This document shows, one piece after another, positions 9,808-18,738 of a stretch of 64,000 bases of DNA (position 1 is the first letter of the stretch; every line of letters begins with the position of its first letter). A program made the translations under genes and the position numbers. The notes under the pieces are model-generated. The model did not search any database. It saw nothing but the letters and a program-made list of their open reading frames with translations, and was not told the DNA's origin. Source of the stretch: UBA993 sp964389365 (lineage in GTDB: Bacteria > Bacillota > Dethiobacteria > DTU022); assembly GCA_964389365.1 (NCBI GenBank), contig CAYMDO010000006.1:1-64000 (forward strand), given 5' to 3'.

Positions 9808-9855
9808 AAGCGGTTTTCATTTCCGTTAACAACGAAATGAATTGGCCGCTTTTTT
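9808..9855 (+). terminator. Terminator after copA
   Basis: Long imperfect hairpin, AAGCGG...TTCATTTC pairing with GAAATGAA...CCGCTT, followed by a T run at 9849-9855. It ends where an open frame into the macro-domain gene begins (9856), which supports the later start of that gene at 9940. Confidence 0.75.
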
Positions 9856-9939
9856 ATGGCAATAAAATGGCTGATAAAAAGGTTTCTCGAGCAGGAATGT
9901 CGTATTTTCTCAAAATGGCTATTACGGGAGGATCGGCTG

Positions 9940-10488
9940 ATGAAAGTTACTGCAGGTGAAGTAACCATTGAAATTACCGCAGGTGATATTGCCGCCCAGA
10001 AAGATATGCTGGCCGTAGTCAATGCAGCAAACGCCCGGCTGGTGAGCGGCGGTGGAGTTGCCGGGGCCCTGCACCGGGCGGCAGGCCCGGGATTGGAAGA
10101 AGAGTGCCGGCTGCTGGCTCCGATTAAACCGGGGGAAGTGGTGATTACCGGGGGGCATAACCTTTCAAACCGCTATGTTATCCACTGTCTCGGGCCGGTT
10201 TTTGGAGTTGATCGGCCGGAGGATAAACTGCTTGCCGCTTGTTACCGCAATGCGCTTTACCTGGCTGAAGAAAGAAGGATAAGTTCAATCGCTTTTCCTT
10301 CCATTTCAACCGGAGCTTTCGGCTACCCGGTCCGGGCGGCGGCGGAGATTGCTTTTAAGGCGGTAAAGGAAATGTTGAAGGTATTAAGGGAAGTGAAGCT
10401 GATTCGTTTTGTCCTGCATGATCAATCTGCGTTTGCCATTCATGAAGAGGTAATAAAAACGGTATTTGATACCGGAAAATTTAGCTAG
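9940..10488 (+). CDS. Macro-domain protein (ADP-ribose binding/hydrolase family)
   Basis: Single macro domain of 182 residues. The N-terminal ITAGDIAAQ, the NAANARLVSGGGVAGALHRAAG loop (Asn plus Gly-rich stretch that binds the distal ribose) and the phosphate loop SISTGAFGYPV match MacroD/YmdB-type proteins, which bind or remove ADP-ribose and hydrolyse O-acetyl-ADP-ribose. The frame is open from 9856, but GGGAGG at 9926-9931 places the start at ATG 9940. It lies 20 bases before gatC and may share its transcript. The biological substrate cannot be told from sequence. Confidence 0.88.
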   Translation: MKVTAGEVTIEITAGDIAAQKDMLAVVNAANARLVSGGGVAGALHRAAGPGLEEECRLLAPIKPGEVVITGGHNLSNRYVIHCLGPVFGVDRPEDKLLAACYRNALYLAEERRISSIAFPSISTGAFGYPVRAAAEIAFKAVKEMLKVLREVKLIRFVLHDQSAFAIHEEVIKTVFDTGKFS

Positions 10489-10508
10489 CCGGAAGTTGGT
10501 GAAAGATC

Positions 10509-10796
10509 ATGGCCAATCCCATTATGGAAGAGCTATCCAGGGCGGCAGAAGTTGCAAAAATTAAGCTGGATGAAGCAGAGCTTAAGATGCTTTACACACG
10601 GTTTACTACCTGCTTGCAGTGGTTGGAACCGCTTCTGAAGGCAGATTTCTCCGCGTTCGAGCCGCAGCTCTTTGGGCACGGGGCGATCAATGTGCTGCGC
10701 GAAGACAGGGCTGTGCAGAGAGAGTTACAGGGCCTGGAAGACTGTGCCGCCAGCTATGAGGACGGCTTTTATGTTGTTCCGCCAATTATCGAATAA
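10509..10796 (+). CDS. gatC: Aspartyl/glutamyl-tRNA amidotransferase subunit C
   Basis: GatC, 95 residues, the small clamp subunit of GatCAB, which converts Glu-tRNA(Gln) and Asp-tRNA(Asn) to Gln-tRNA(Gln) and Asn-tRNA(Asn). It keeps the usual opening in which a helix carrying AKIKLDEAELKML precedes the linker, and the C-terminal LREDRAV segment. It is somewhat divergent: the usual VxPTxHV stretch is replaced by FEPQLFGHGAINV. First gene of gatC-gatA-gatB, 23 bases ahead of gatA. The assignment rests on size, the LREDR motif and context. Confidence 0.85.
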   Translation: MANPIMEELSRAAEVAKIKLDEAELKMLYTRFTTCLQWLEPLLKADFSAFEPQLFGHGAINVLREDRAVQRELQGLEDCAASYEDGFYVVPPIIE

Positions 10797-10819
10797 GCGG
10801 CAGCCGAAGGAGGAATATT

Positions 10820-12265
10820 GTGGACTCGAGGACAATAAGCGCGGGACGCCTTGCAGATCAAGTGAACAGGGGCGAATTAAAGGCACGGGAATTGATTGAA
10901 AACGCTTTACAGAATGCCCGGGAACAGAACGAAAAGCTGAATATTTTTTGCAGCCTGGCCGGCAATGAAGCGCTGGAGCAGGCCGCCGCAGTGGATCAGA
11001 AGATTGAGGCCGGGTATTGCCTGCCCCTGGCCGGGGTGCCGTTAGCGGTAAAAGATGATTTTTTATACAAATCTTTGCCGACTACTTTCGGATCACAGCA
11101 ATTTAGGGGATTTTGCCCGCCATACAGCGCCGCTGCGGTTGAGAGACTGGCTGCAGCCGGTGCTGTTGTAATCGGGAAAACCAATATTGATAACATGGGG
11201 GTAGGTTCGACCACTCTTGATTCTCCACAGGGACCGGCACTTAACCCCTATAATACGGGTAAAGTTGCCGGCAGCGCCGGCGCCGCGGCGCTGGCAGAGG
11301 GGATCTGTTTGCTTGCCCTTGAAAGCGACAGCGGCGGCGCCCTGCGACGGGGGGCTGCGAACTGCGGGGTTTTTGGCTTTCTTCCTTCAGCCGGCTTGGT
11401 ATCCCGCCACGGCCTGGCTTTGCACTGCAGCTCTTTTGGCCGTGCCGGTGTTTCTGCCCTATTTCCGGAAGATCTACCGGTTGCCCTTAGGTTAATTTCT
11501 GGTTTCGACCCACGCGACGCCTCCACAGCAGTTTGCAGGGAAGCAATTGGCAGAGGGGAGAAAACAGGCGATCTTTCGAATGTTGTTATCGGCTGTATGG
11601 GGGAATACCCTGGTTCGACTGCCGCCAATCCCCTGAACCTGCTTCAGGAGACCCGCGATCGCCTGGCAGAACTGGGAGCCGGGCTGACCGATATAAAGCT
11701 TAAATATCTGCCTGAAGTTTTACGGGCTTACCAGGTTATCGCCTCAGCCGAGGCTTCTTCCAACCTTTTGCGCTATGACGGTATCCGCTACGGCCGGGCA
11801 ATCGAAGCAGATGATCTGGAAATGATGTACAGTAAAACGCGCAAAGCCACTTTTAACGGTGAGGCACTGACCCGCAGCATCTTCGGTACTTATTTTTTAA
11901 GCCAGGGCGGCTACAACCTTTATTACCGGCAGGCTTTAAGGGTCTGGAACATGCTCAGGCAGCAGCTTACATCAGTTTTTGAACAATGCGATCTTCTGCT
12001 GATGCCGGTTGCCGGCGCAGAGATTCCTCTGGCAGCGGAAGAACCGGTTTTTACGGATCTATTTGAAGATGATATTTATACAGTTCCGGCCAGCATGGCG
12101 GGTAATCCTGCAATATGCCTGCCTGCCGGTTACCGTGACGGGCTTCCGGCAGGAGTTCAGCTGGTCGGAAGACATTTTGATGATGCATTTTTAATCTCCG
12201 CGGCTTTGAAAATTGCGCCGCTAATCAACTCAGCTCCGCAGGGGCCCGGTAAAGGAGTCAACTAA
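10820..12265 (+). CDS. gatA: GatA-type tRNA amidotransferase subunit A, catalytic nucleophile missing
   Basis: Amidase-signature protein of 481 residues in the gatCAB operon, where GatA normally hydrolyses glutamine and passes ammonia to GatB. The start is GTG with AGGAGGAA upstream. The triad Lys is present (Lys78 in AVKDD). The loop normally GGSSGGS reads AGSAG, with Ser152 as the only candidate cis-Ser. The nucleophile position, normally Ser in DTGGSIRQPA, reads DSGGALRRGA with Ala174 (codon GCC at 11339-11341). The cis-Ser to nucleophile spacing is 22 instead of the usual 24. The frame is otherwise clean and full length, and gatB looks normal. By family knowledge this protein should not hydrolyse glutamine; it may serve as a structural subunit. 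Confidence 0.9.
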   Translation: MDSRTISAGRLADQVNRGELKARELIENALQNAREQNEKLNIFCSLAGNEALEQAAAVDQKIEAGYCLPLAGVPLAVKDDFLYKSLPTTFGSQQFRGFCPPYSAAAVERLAAAGAVVIGKTNIDNMGVGSTTLDSPQGPALNPYNTGKVAGSAGAAALAEGICLLALESDSGGALRRGAANCGVFGFLPSAGLVSRHGLALHCSSFGRAGVSALFPEDLPVALRLISGFDPRDASTAVCREAIGRGEKTGDLSNVVIGCMGEYPGSTAANPLNLLQETRDRLAELGAGLTDIKLKYLPEVLRAYQVIASAEASSNLLRYDGIRYGRAIEADDLEMMYSKTRKATFNGEALTRSIFGTYFLSQGGYNLYYRQALRVWNMLRQQLTSVFEQCDLLLMPVAGAEIPLAAEEPVFTDLFEDDIYTVPASMAGNPAICLPAGYRDGLPAGVQLVGRHFDDAFLISAALKIAPLINSAPQGPGKGVN

Positions 12266-12266
12266 A

Positions 12267-13700
12267 GTGGAGCATGAAACAGTAATCGGGCTCGAAGTGC
12301 ACGTCGAGCTGCTCACCGAGAGCAAACTCTTCTGTTCCTGCCCCAACCGCTTTGCAGCAGAGCCAAATGCCAACACCTGCCCCGGCTGTCTCGGTTTCCC
12401 GGGCATAATGCCGCAGCTGAACGGCGCTGCGGTTAAGAAAGCGCTTGCTGCAGCTTTGGCATTGAATTGTGAGATTGCCCTGTTCAGCTATTTTGACCGG
12501 AAAAATTATTTTTATCCCGATATACCGAAAGGTTACCAGATCTCGCAATTTCACGTGCCGATCGGCAGCGGGGGCTATCTTGACCTGGAGGATGATCAGG
12601 GCACATCAAAAAGGGTGCGCATCGGCCGGGTGCATATGGAAGAAGATGCGGGAAAGCTGGTTCATTCGCCGGTAAACGATACATCGCTTGTTGACTATAA
12701 CAGGGCCGGGGTTCCTTTGATCGAAGTGGTAACCGAACCTGATCTTCGCACCCCCGGGGAAGCGAGGCGTTACCTGGAAAAGCTGAAAAGTATCCTCCAA
12801 TATGCTTCTGTTTCCGACTGTAAAATGGAAGAAGGCAGCTTGCGCTGCGACGCCAATATATCCCTGAGGCCTGCGGGAAGCGAAACGCTCGGCAGCAAGG
12901 TTGAATTAAAGAATATGAACTCTTTTAAAGCAGTGGAAAAATCGCTTGAGCATGAGATAAAGAGGCAGCAAGCCGTTTTGAATAAAGGCCGGGAAGTGGC
13001 GACACAAACCCGCCGTTGGGATGAAAACCGCCAGGAAACGCTGGTAATGCGCGGCAAGCTGCAGGCCCATGACTATCGCTGTTTTATCGACCCTGAGCTG
13101 GCACCGGTTCAATTGACCGCGTCCGAGGTAGAAGAAGCACGAAAAAACCTGCCTGAAATGGCTGAAGACAGGGCGGCTCGCTTTGTCAGGGATTACAACC
13201 TGCCCGCTTACGATGCTGCAGTATTGACAGCTTCCCGCAATTTGGCCAATTATTTTGAAGACTGCCTGGCAGAGTACGATAACCCCAAAGTTGCAGGCAA
13301 CTGGATTATGGGTGAGCTGACGGCCCGGCTGAACAGCGCCGGCATTGAGGCTGACAGCTGTAATTTTACGCCCCTCCACATGGCCGAACTGCTGAAAATG
13401 ATCGACGCCGGTATGATCAGCGGCAAGCTGGCAAAAGAAATCCTTGAGCAGTCGTTTGCCGTCGGTAAAAGCCCGCGTCAAATTGTGGAAGAGAAAAACC
13501 TGACCCAGGTTTCCGATCAGGGCGAGTTGGAGAGGGTAATCAGGAAAATGATCGAAGATCACCCGGATAGCGTTGCTAACTATCGTTGTGGAAAAACCAA
13601 AGCCCTCGGCTTTTTAATCGGACAGGTGATGAAGGAAACCGGCGGCAAAGCCAACCCGCAGCTGGTTAATGAACTGCTGCAAAAGGCCCTCGACAGGTGA
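12267..13700 (+). CDS. gatB: Aspartyl/glutamyl-tRNA amidotransferase subunit B
   Basis: GatB, 477 residues. It activates the misacylated Glu/Asp on tRNA with ATP and transfers ammonia. It opens with the family signature ETVIGLEVHVEL, then the zinc-binding pairs CSC (residues about 22-24) and CPGC (about 37-40), and NYFYPDIPKGYQISQF, GRVHMEEDAGKL and DYNRAGVPLIEVV from the kinase core. The C-terminal part is the helical/YqeY tail that recognises tRNA. The start is GTG, one base after the gatA stop, with AAAGGAG upstream. No catalytic loss is visible, in contrast to GatA next door. GatB can in principle use free ammonia. Confidence 0.96.
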   Translation: MEHETVIGLEVHVELLTESKLFCSCPNRFAAEPNANTCPGCLGFPGIMPQLNGAAVKKALAAALALNCEIALFSYFDRKNYFYPDIPKGYQISQFHVPIGSGGYLDLEDDQGTSKRVRIGRVHMEEDAGKLVHSPVNDTSLVDYNRAGVPLIEVVTEPDLRTPGEARRYLEKLKSILQYASVSDCKMEEGSLRCDANISLRPAGSETLGSKVELKNMNSFKAVEKSLEHEIKRQQAVLNKGREVATQTRRWDENRQETLVMRGKLQAHDYRCFIDPELAPVQLTASEVEEARKNLPEMAEDRAARFVRDYNLPAYDAAVLTASRNLANYFEDCLAEYDNPKVAGNWIMGELTARLNSAGIEADSCNFTPLHMAELLKMIDAGMISGKLAKEILEQSFAVGKSPRQIVEEKNLTQVSDQGELERVIRKMIEDHPDSVANYRCGKTKALGFLIGQVMKETGGKANPQLVNELLQKALDR

Positions 13701-13743
13701 GCCGGGAGTTTCAGCTTTAAAAATGCACTTGTTAAAATGCAGG

Positions 13744-14505
13744 TCAGAATTCCATTTTGGAAAACCTGTAGCTGCTTAGGATCACTAGCAGGGTAATAAG
13801 CATAACTGTGACGGTCAGCGGAGCTGTGCTGTCGGTTGCGGCTGCTCTGCCATCGAGCAGCGGTTTCATCTGGCTCAGCAGGGTATTGGGGTAATAGTTG
13901 GCTGCAGCAGAACCGGCAACGAGAAGGTTTAAGATACCGCTTAAGAAAAAAATGAGCAGGGTTACCCCGCCGGCCTGGAGAGGGCTTTTCAGCACGGTTG
14001 AAAGGGCGAAGGCCAGGGTGGCAATTAGCAAGGTAAAGACAGTCAGGTTGGCCGTTGCCAGTGCTGATTCTGCCAACGGTGGTTGGCCGAGCAGGCTGGT
14101 TGTATAAAGATAGGCCAGGGCGCTGCAGGTAAAGATGCCGGCGATTACAAGCCAATACATGATAACCAGCTTGGCGCAGAGGTACTGCCGTCGGCTGACC
14201 GGTTTGCTGAGCAGCCACCCGGTAACCCCTGTTTCCTTTTCACGGGCGACACAACCCATCACCGTAAAGATCAAAACGAAGATACCGATTTGCGATACAT
14301 CGTTGAGATATGAAAAGTACGCATCCTGCGGTGTAGGCTCGGGCACAATAATTTCAACCCCGGTCGCGAAATAACCGAGAAGTTCGTTCATGTGCTTAAG
14401 CATCAGGGGGTCGAGCAGGGCGAAAAAAAGGAGCACCAGCAGAAATGCCGGGTAACGGAAGCTGCGCCAGTTGGCTTTTAATTCTTTCACCATTAAGCTC
14501 TTCAT
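13744..14505 (-). CDS. ABC-2-type transporter permease (YxlG-like)
   Basis: Membrane protein of 253 residues with about six hydrophobic segments. The large loop after helix 1 and the cytoplasmic motif REKETGVTGWLLSKPVSRRQYL are characteristic of ABC-2/NosY-type permeases. Its start overlaps the ATPase gene by four bases. With the upstream ATPase and small PLDc_N protein it reproduces the order of Bacillus yxlE-yxlF-yxlG. Substrate unknown; related sets act in drug or peptide resistance and envelope stress. It ends 43 bases from the convergent gatB, with no clear terminator between. Confidence 0.8.
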   Translation of the reverse strand: MKSLMVKELKANWRSFRYPAFLLVLLFFALLDPLMLKHMNELLGYFATGVEIIVPEPTPQDAYFSYLNDVSQIGIFVLIFTVMGCVAREKETGVTGWLLSKPVSRRQYLCAKLVIMYWLVIAGIFTCSALAYLYTTSLLGQPPLAESALATANLTVFTLLIATLAFALSTVLKSPLQAGGVTLLIFFLSGILNLLVAGSAAANYYPNTLLSQMKPLLDGRAAATDSTAPLTVTVMLITLLVILSSYRFSKMEF

Positions 14506-15488
14506 TTGGTTTGCCCCGCCAGGTGATGTTCTTCTATAACCTTAAAAAAAGCGGCTTCCAAGTTGGTCCGGTTTAGCACAAATTCTCTGACCACGATGCC
14601 CTGACCGATCAGTTCAAAAAGTAAGCTGTCAGCCATCTCCAGGGATTGCCCGGGCTTAGAGATGACATGAAGCTGGTTCAGTTGAGAAGTTACCAGCTTT
14701 ACATGACGGTTACGGCTGATCAGGCTGGCTGCCCGGGGATGGTCTTCAGGCCTGACCGTGATAACGTACTGTTCTATGGCATAACGTGTCAGCAGGTCAG
14801 AGGTTTTGGCGTCAAGCAACTTACGGCCTCTGTCAATAATTGTGATATAATCGCAGATCCGCTCCACGTCGGCCAGGATGTGGCTTGAAAAAAAGACAGT
14901 AGCCCGGCCTTTTAATTTATTGATGATATTTAGCACCCGCCTGCGCCCGTCGGGGTCGAGTGCTGATACCGGTTCGTCAAGAATCAATAATTCAGGTTCG
15001 GTCAGCAACACTGCCGCCAGGCCCAAACGCTGCTGCATCCCCCGGGAATAGACACCAACGCGGCGATTAGCATCCTGCTGCAGGTTAAAGTAATCCAGCA
15101 GCTTTTCAATCCTTATGCGGCTTTTATGACGATCAACCCCGTATATTCCGGCAACCAGCACCAGCGCTTCCCTGCCGGTCAGGCCTTCCGGAAATACCGG
15201 ATCCTGGGGCAAATAATTTACATGCTGCAAATACCTGAGCCGGCGGCCGAAAGCAAGCGGTTCCCCAAGCACCCTGACCTGCCCGGAATCTGCTGCCGTC
15301 AAGCCGAGTATTATTTTAATAGCAGTGGTTTTCCCGGCACCGTTTGGTCCGAGAAACCCGTGAACCGAACCGCGAATTACCCTGAAGGCCAAATCTTTCA
15401 GCGCCTGCTGGGAGCCAAAGCTCTTTGACAGGTTGCTTGCTGCGATGGAATATTCCCCGATGTTACTCTTCTCCCCTGCCTGCTGCAA
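14502..15488 (-). CDS. ABC transporter ATP-binding protein (YxlF-like)
   Basis: ATPase subunit of 328 residues pairing with the ABC-2 permease downstream. Walker A is GPNGAGKT, the signature is YSRGMQQRLGLA, Walker B is LLILDEPVSALD, and the switch His is in SSHIL. The C-terminal ~90 residues form the extra domain common in ABC-2 exporter ATPases, which may regulate the pump. The first 26 bases overlap the preceding PLDc_N gene, suggesting translational coupling. The start may lie slightly downstream, since the first 13 residues are unlike the family. Confidence 0.88.
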   Translation of the reverse strand: MQQAGEKSNIGEYSIAASNLSKSFGSQQALKDLAFRVIRGSVHGFLGPNGAGKTTAIKIILGLTAADSGQVRVLGEPLAFGRRLRYLQHVNYLPQDPVFPEGLTGREALVLVAGIYGVDRHKSRIRIEKLLDYFNLQQDANRRVGVYSRGMQQRLGLAAVLLTEPELLILDEPVSALDPDGRRRVLNIINKLKGRATVFFSSHILADVERICDYITIIDRGRKLLDAKTSDLLTRYAIEQYVITVRPEDHPRAASLISRNRHVKLVTSQLNQLHVISKPGQSLEMADSLLFELIGQGIVVREFVLNRTNLEAAFFKVIEEHHLAGQTK

Positions 15489-15675
15489 AATAGATAACCG
15501 GCCCGAACAGGTTTATAAAAATAATAATAAGCACCCAGGCCCATTTAGGTAGCGCTTTTACTTCGCGCCGCCTGTTCAAATCGATAAGGGCCCAGATCAT
15601 AAGCAGGAGCTGCAGCAGCACTAGCGGCCAAAATAGTTTTAGCGCATCAAATATTTCCTGCACCGGTTTCTCCAC
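15463..15675 (-). CDS. Small PLDc_N-domain membrane protein (YxlE-like)
   Basis: Protein of 70 residues with two transmembrane helices, near residues 13-32 and 45-65. They are joined by the IDLNRRREVKALPKWAWVL segment typical of the phospholipase-D-nuclease N-terminal family, and the second helix holds the characteristic NLFGPVIYF. In Bacillus the same small protein (YxlE) precedes an ABC ATPase and permease in the sigY operon, where it is reported to affect regulation. The order is the same here. It starts four bases after the serC stop and overlaps the ATPase gene by 26 bases. Confidence 0.78.
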   Translation of the reverse strand: MEKPVQEIFDALKLFWPLVLLQLLLMIWALIDLNRRREVKALPKWAWVLIIIFINLFGPVIYFAAGRGEE

Positions 15676-15678
15676 CTT

Positions 15679-16800
15679 TTATCCTGATACTTGCCAGTAT
15701 GCCCAGGAAAGCCAGTCCATGGCCAGGGCCAAATCTTCCTTTTCTACCGTGGCTCCGCACCAGAAACGCAGTCCCCCCGGTGCATCCCGGTAGGATGCAA
15801 TGTCCAGGGCAGCTTCCTCCTCCGCCAGTGTTTTGACCAGCGCTTTTAACTGATCGGGTCCGAGATCAAGGGTCAGGCAGACACTGGTATTGGAGATGGC
15901 AAGAGGGTCGGCTGCCAGGAATTTAACCCAGTGGTTATTTTTGACAAAGCCTTCAACAAGCGCCAAATTTTCTTCGCTGCGCCTGATTAAAGCCGGTAAT
16001 CCGCCGATTGCCTCTGCCCAGTCCAAAGCGTCAAGATAGTCTTCGAGGCAGAGCATAGACGGGGTATTGATAGTTGAACCCTCAAAAATATCAGCGATTA
16101 TTTTGCCGTTTTTTGTCAACTTAAAAATTTTTGGCAGCGGCCATGGCGGAGTGTAGCTTTCAAGCCGCTGCACAGCTCCGGGTGAGAGGATCAGCATTCC
16201 GTGGGCCGCTTCGCCGCCGAGTACTTTTTGCCACGAAAAGGTGATGGCGTCAAGTTTTTCCCAGGGCAGGTCCATGGCAAAGACGGCCGATGTGGCATCA
16301 CATAGTACCAGCCCTTCCCGGTTATCCGGAATAAAATTGCCGTCAGGCACTTTAACTCCGCTTGTAGTCCCGTTCCAGGTGAATACCAGGTCATGGCGGA
16401 AATCTAACTGCCCGAGGTCAGGCAGTTCGCCATAAGGGGCGGCGTAAAGGTTAACATCTTTTAGCTTCAGCTCTTTGGTGATGTCGTCGGCCCAGGTTTT
16501 GCCGAATGCTTCAAAGTATATAACATCGACCGGCCTGCTACCCAGCAGGTTCCACATAGCCATTTCAAAAGCGCCTGTATCCGAGCCGGGGACCAGCCCG
16601 ACCAGGTAGCAGTCCGGTATGCCAAGAATTTTCCTTGTTTGATCGATTGCCTTATTAAGGCGTGCTTTTCCGGCGGTGCTGCGGTGAGAGCGGCCAAGCA
16701 GGGTCGGGTCAAGATTGGCAGTGCTGTAGCCCGGCCTTTTGGCGCATGGACCGGATGAAAACCGGGGGTTAAATGGTTTACTGGCTGGTTTGTCGCTCAT
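15679..16800 (-). CDS. serC: Phosphoserine aminotransferase, archaeal/alphaproteobacterial type
   Basis: PLP-dependent class V aminotransferase of 373 residues, converting 3-phosphohydroxypyruvate and glutamate to phosphoserine. It opens with NPRFSSGPCAKRPG and has the GRSHRSTAGKARL segment characteristic of the SerC branch found in Methanosarcina and alphaproteobacteria, which differs from the E. coli type. The PLP lysine is Lys192 in TFSWQKVLGGE, and the STINTPSML motif follows. The start has AACGGAGGT upstream. No serA or serB is adjacent; serine would feed cysK and methionine synthesis in this window. Serine-glyoxylate aminotransferase is the main alternative but less likely. Confidence 0.87.
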   Translation of the reverse strand: MSDKPASKPFNPRFSSGPCAKRPGYSTANLDPTLLGRSHRSTAGKARLNKAIDQTRKILGIPDCYLVGLVPGSDTGAFEMAMWNLLGSRPVDVIYFEAFGKTWADDITKELKLKDVNLYAAPYGELPDLGQLDFRHDLVFTWNGTTSGVKVPDGNFIPDNREGLVLCDATSAVFAMDLPWEKLDAITFSWQKVLGGEAAHGMLILSPGAVQRLESYTPPWPLPKIFKLTKNGKIIADIFEGSTINTPSMLCLEDYLDALDWAEAIGGLPALIRRSEENLALVEGFVKNNHWVKFLAADPLAISNTSVCLTLDLGPDQLKALVKTLAEEEAALDIASYRDAPGGLRFWCGATVEKEDLALAMDWLSWAYWQVSG

Positions 16801-16938
16801 TTTTACTAACCTCCGTTGATTGTAAGCTCAGCTGCCTAAATCATAGGGGAGTGCAGCTGTTTTGTAAATATAATTGCTGTTAAGAAAATGTTTGTCCAGT
16901 GATTTTGCGGGTTTTTTGGTATAAAAGGATGAAGCATG

Positions 16939-18624
16939 CTATTCAACCGAAAAGATATAGTAATACAGCGGCTGACCTCCGTACTGCAGCTCAATTTCAA
17001 GGGAGGGGTGTTTTTCGCCGATTATGGCTGCCAGTTTTGATGCATCCTGGCGGGAAACCCCCTGTCCGTAATAAATAGTGAATAAATCGTCTTTGCCGCC
17101 GGTGAGTTTTTCTGCGAGATCGAGCGCGGCCTGCGTCATATTTTCATTGGCCGAGACGATTTCGTCGCCGGCGAGTCCTAAAAAGTGGCCGGTTTCAATC
17201 GATTTGCCGCCGACTAGCGTATCCTTGGTCGCATGAGTGACCAGCCCGGTATTGACTCTGTCAATGCTGGCGGTCATAGCTTCCCTGTTTTCGGCCACTG
17301 TGGAGGCGGGGTTGTAAGCCATCAAGGCAGCCAGCCCTTCCGGCAATGACCTTGTTTCGAAAACTTCCACTGATTTTGCCGAAAGTATTTTAGCCTGCTG
17401 GGCAACCATAATGATATTTTTGTTATTTGGCAATATTATTACATCATCCTGGGGCAGTTTTTCAACTGCCTTTAACAGGTCTTCCACATTGGGGTTCATG
17501 GTTTGCCCGCCAAATACAATTTCGCCAGCCCCAAGGCTTAAAAATATTTCACGGAAGCCCTCGCCAAAAGATACTGAAATTACGCCTACTTTTCCTGCCT
17601 GATGGCGCGGATCCCCAGGCAGCAGCAAGGTCTTTTCCACGTGATAGCCGGTTCTGTACGCCTGGTGGTGTTGATCGAGCATGTTTTCAATTTTGATATC
17701 GTGTATGCTCCCGAAACGGAGGGCAGTTTGCAGGATCAAACCCGGAGCGGCCGTATGGATATGCACTTTGGCCAGGTTATGATCCGCCACAACCAGCAAG
17801 GAATCCCCCAGTGACTCCAGCTGCTCCTTCAATGTGCCGAAATTGCCTCCGGCAGAGCGGACAATTATTTCGGTGCAGTAAGGGAAATCCAGGTTAAAAG
17901 ACTCCGGGCCGGCCAGGTTTGGCAATTGGAAATGATCCGGAAAAGAAGCAGGGCCTTCCTCTTTATGGCAAATAAGTTCATTCAGCGATTTTTTCAGGGA
18001 AAAAAGGCAGCCTTCCAGAAAGACCAGCAGCCCAAGCCCCCCAGCGTCCACTACCCCTGCTTCTTTCAGGGCAGGCAGCATCTCTGTCGTTTTAGCCAGG
18101 GTTTCTTTTCCGTTTGCTATTGCTGCTTCCATGCTGTTGTAAAAGCTTTCGCCTTTGCGTGCTGCTGCCCTGATTCCGCGGGCCATTTCCCGGGCAACAG
18201 TTAAAATAGTGCCTTCGACCGGTTTTGAAACTGCTTTGTATGCGTAGACAACTCCATATTGAAAAGCTTTGCTCAACTCACCGGGGGTAATCGCTTCCTT
18301 CTTTTGCATGCCGCGGGCGATACCGCGCAGGATCTGCGACAAAATTACGCCGGAATTACCGCGGGCCCCCATCAGTGCATTATAGGCGACAACCTCTGAC
18401 AGTTCCCCGATTGACTCGCCTTTATAGTTTAGCGATCCTTCCAGGGCTGATTGCAGGGTCAGGCTCATGTTGGTACCGGTATCGCCGTCAGGGACCGGAA
18501 AAACATTCAGCGCGTTTATGCGTCCTTTTTCCCTGTCAAAAAAAATGTTGGCACCCAACAGCATTTTTTTAAAATCGCCGGCACCCAGGTACTTCTCAGG
18601 TAAGGTCTTTTCATTGCCTGTCAA
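16939..18624 (-). CDS. DAK2-domain kinase, FakA/YloV-like
   Basis: Predicted fatty-acid kinase catalytic subunit. It has an N-terminal DAK2 ATP-binding domain (NALNVFPVPDGDTGTNMS, GARGNSGVILSQILRG, DAGGLGLLVFLEG), a middle region, and a C-terminal FakA/EDD-like domain (GVISVSFGEGFREIF, GGQTMNPNVEDLL, ILPNNKNI). FakA works with a DegV-type FakB that presents the fatty acid; no degV gene is nearby. The frame is open to 18687, but AAGGAG at 18634-18639 sits nine bases before a TTG at 18624. A likely extended -10 lies inside the extra frame, so I place the start at 18624 (561 residues, close to the usual ~550). Confidence 0.85.
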   Translation of the reverse strand: MTGNEKTLPEKYLGAGDFKKMLLGANIFFDREKGRINALNVFPVPDGDTGTNMSLTLQSALEGSLNYKGESIGELSEVVAYNALMGARGNSGVILSQILRGIARGMQKKEAITPGELSKAFQYGVVYAYKAVSKPVEGTILTVAREMARGIRAAARKGESFYNSMEAAIANGKETLAKTTEMLPALKEAGVVDAGGLGLLVFLEGCLFSLKKSLNELICHKEEGPASFPDHFQLPNLAGPESFNLDFPYCTEIIVRSAGGNFGTLKEQLESLGDSLLVVADHNLAKVHIHTAAPGLILQTALRFGSIHDIKIENMLDQHHQAYRTGYHVEKTLLLPGDPRHQAGKVGVISVSFGEGFREIFLSLGAGEIVFGGQTMNPNVEDLLKAVEKLPQDDVIILPNNKNIIMVAQQAKILSAKSVEVFETRSLPEGLAALMAYNPASTVAENREAMTASIDRVNTGLVTHATKDTLVGGKSIETGHFLGLAGDEIVSANENMTQAALDLAEKLTGGKDDLFTIYYGQGVSRQDASKLAAIIGEKHPSLEIELQYGGQPLYYYIFSVE

Positions 18625-18671
18625 AAAGGGTTTCTCCTTATGGTAACAGGTTGTATAAGTTTCTAAAAAGG

Positions 18672-18680
18672 ATAATACCA
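18672..18680 (-). promoter_or_regulatory. Extended -10 promoter of the FakA-like gene
   Basis: On the minus strand TGGTATTAT (18680 down to 18672) matches an extended -10 element (TGN plus TATTAT), about 50 bases before the proposed TTG start. No good -35 is seen. It would exclude the upstream ATG at 18687 as a start. Confidence 0.4.
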
Positions 18681-18738
18681 TAACCATCGATAGCTGGCGA
18701 ATATTTTACAGAACGGTGAACCAGGTCAGTCTCCGTTT

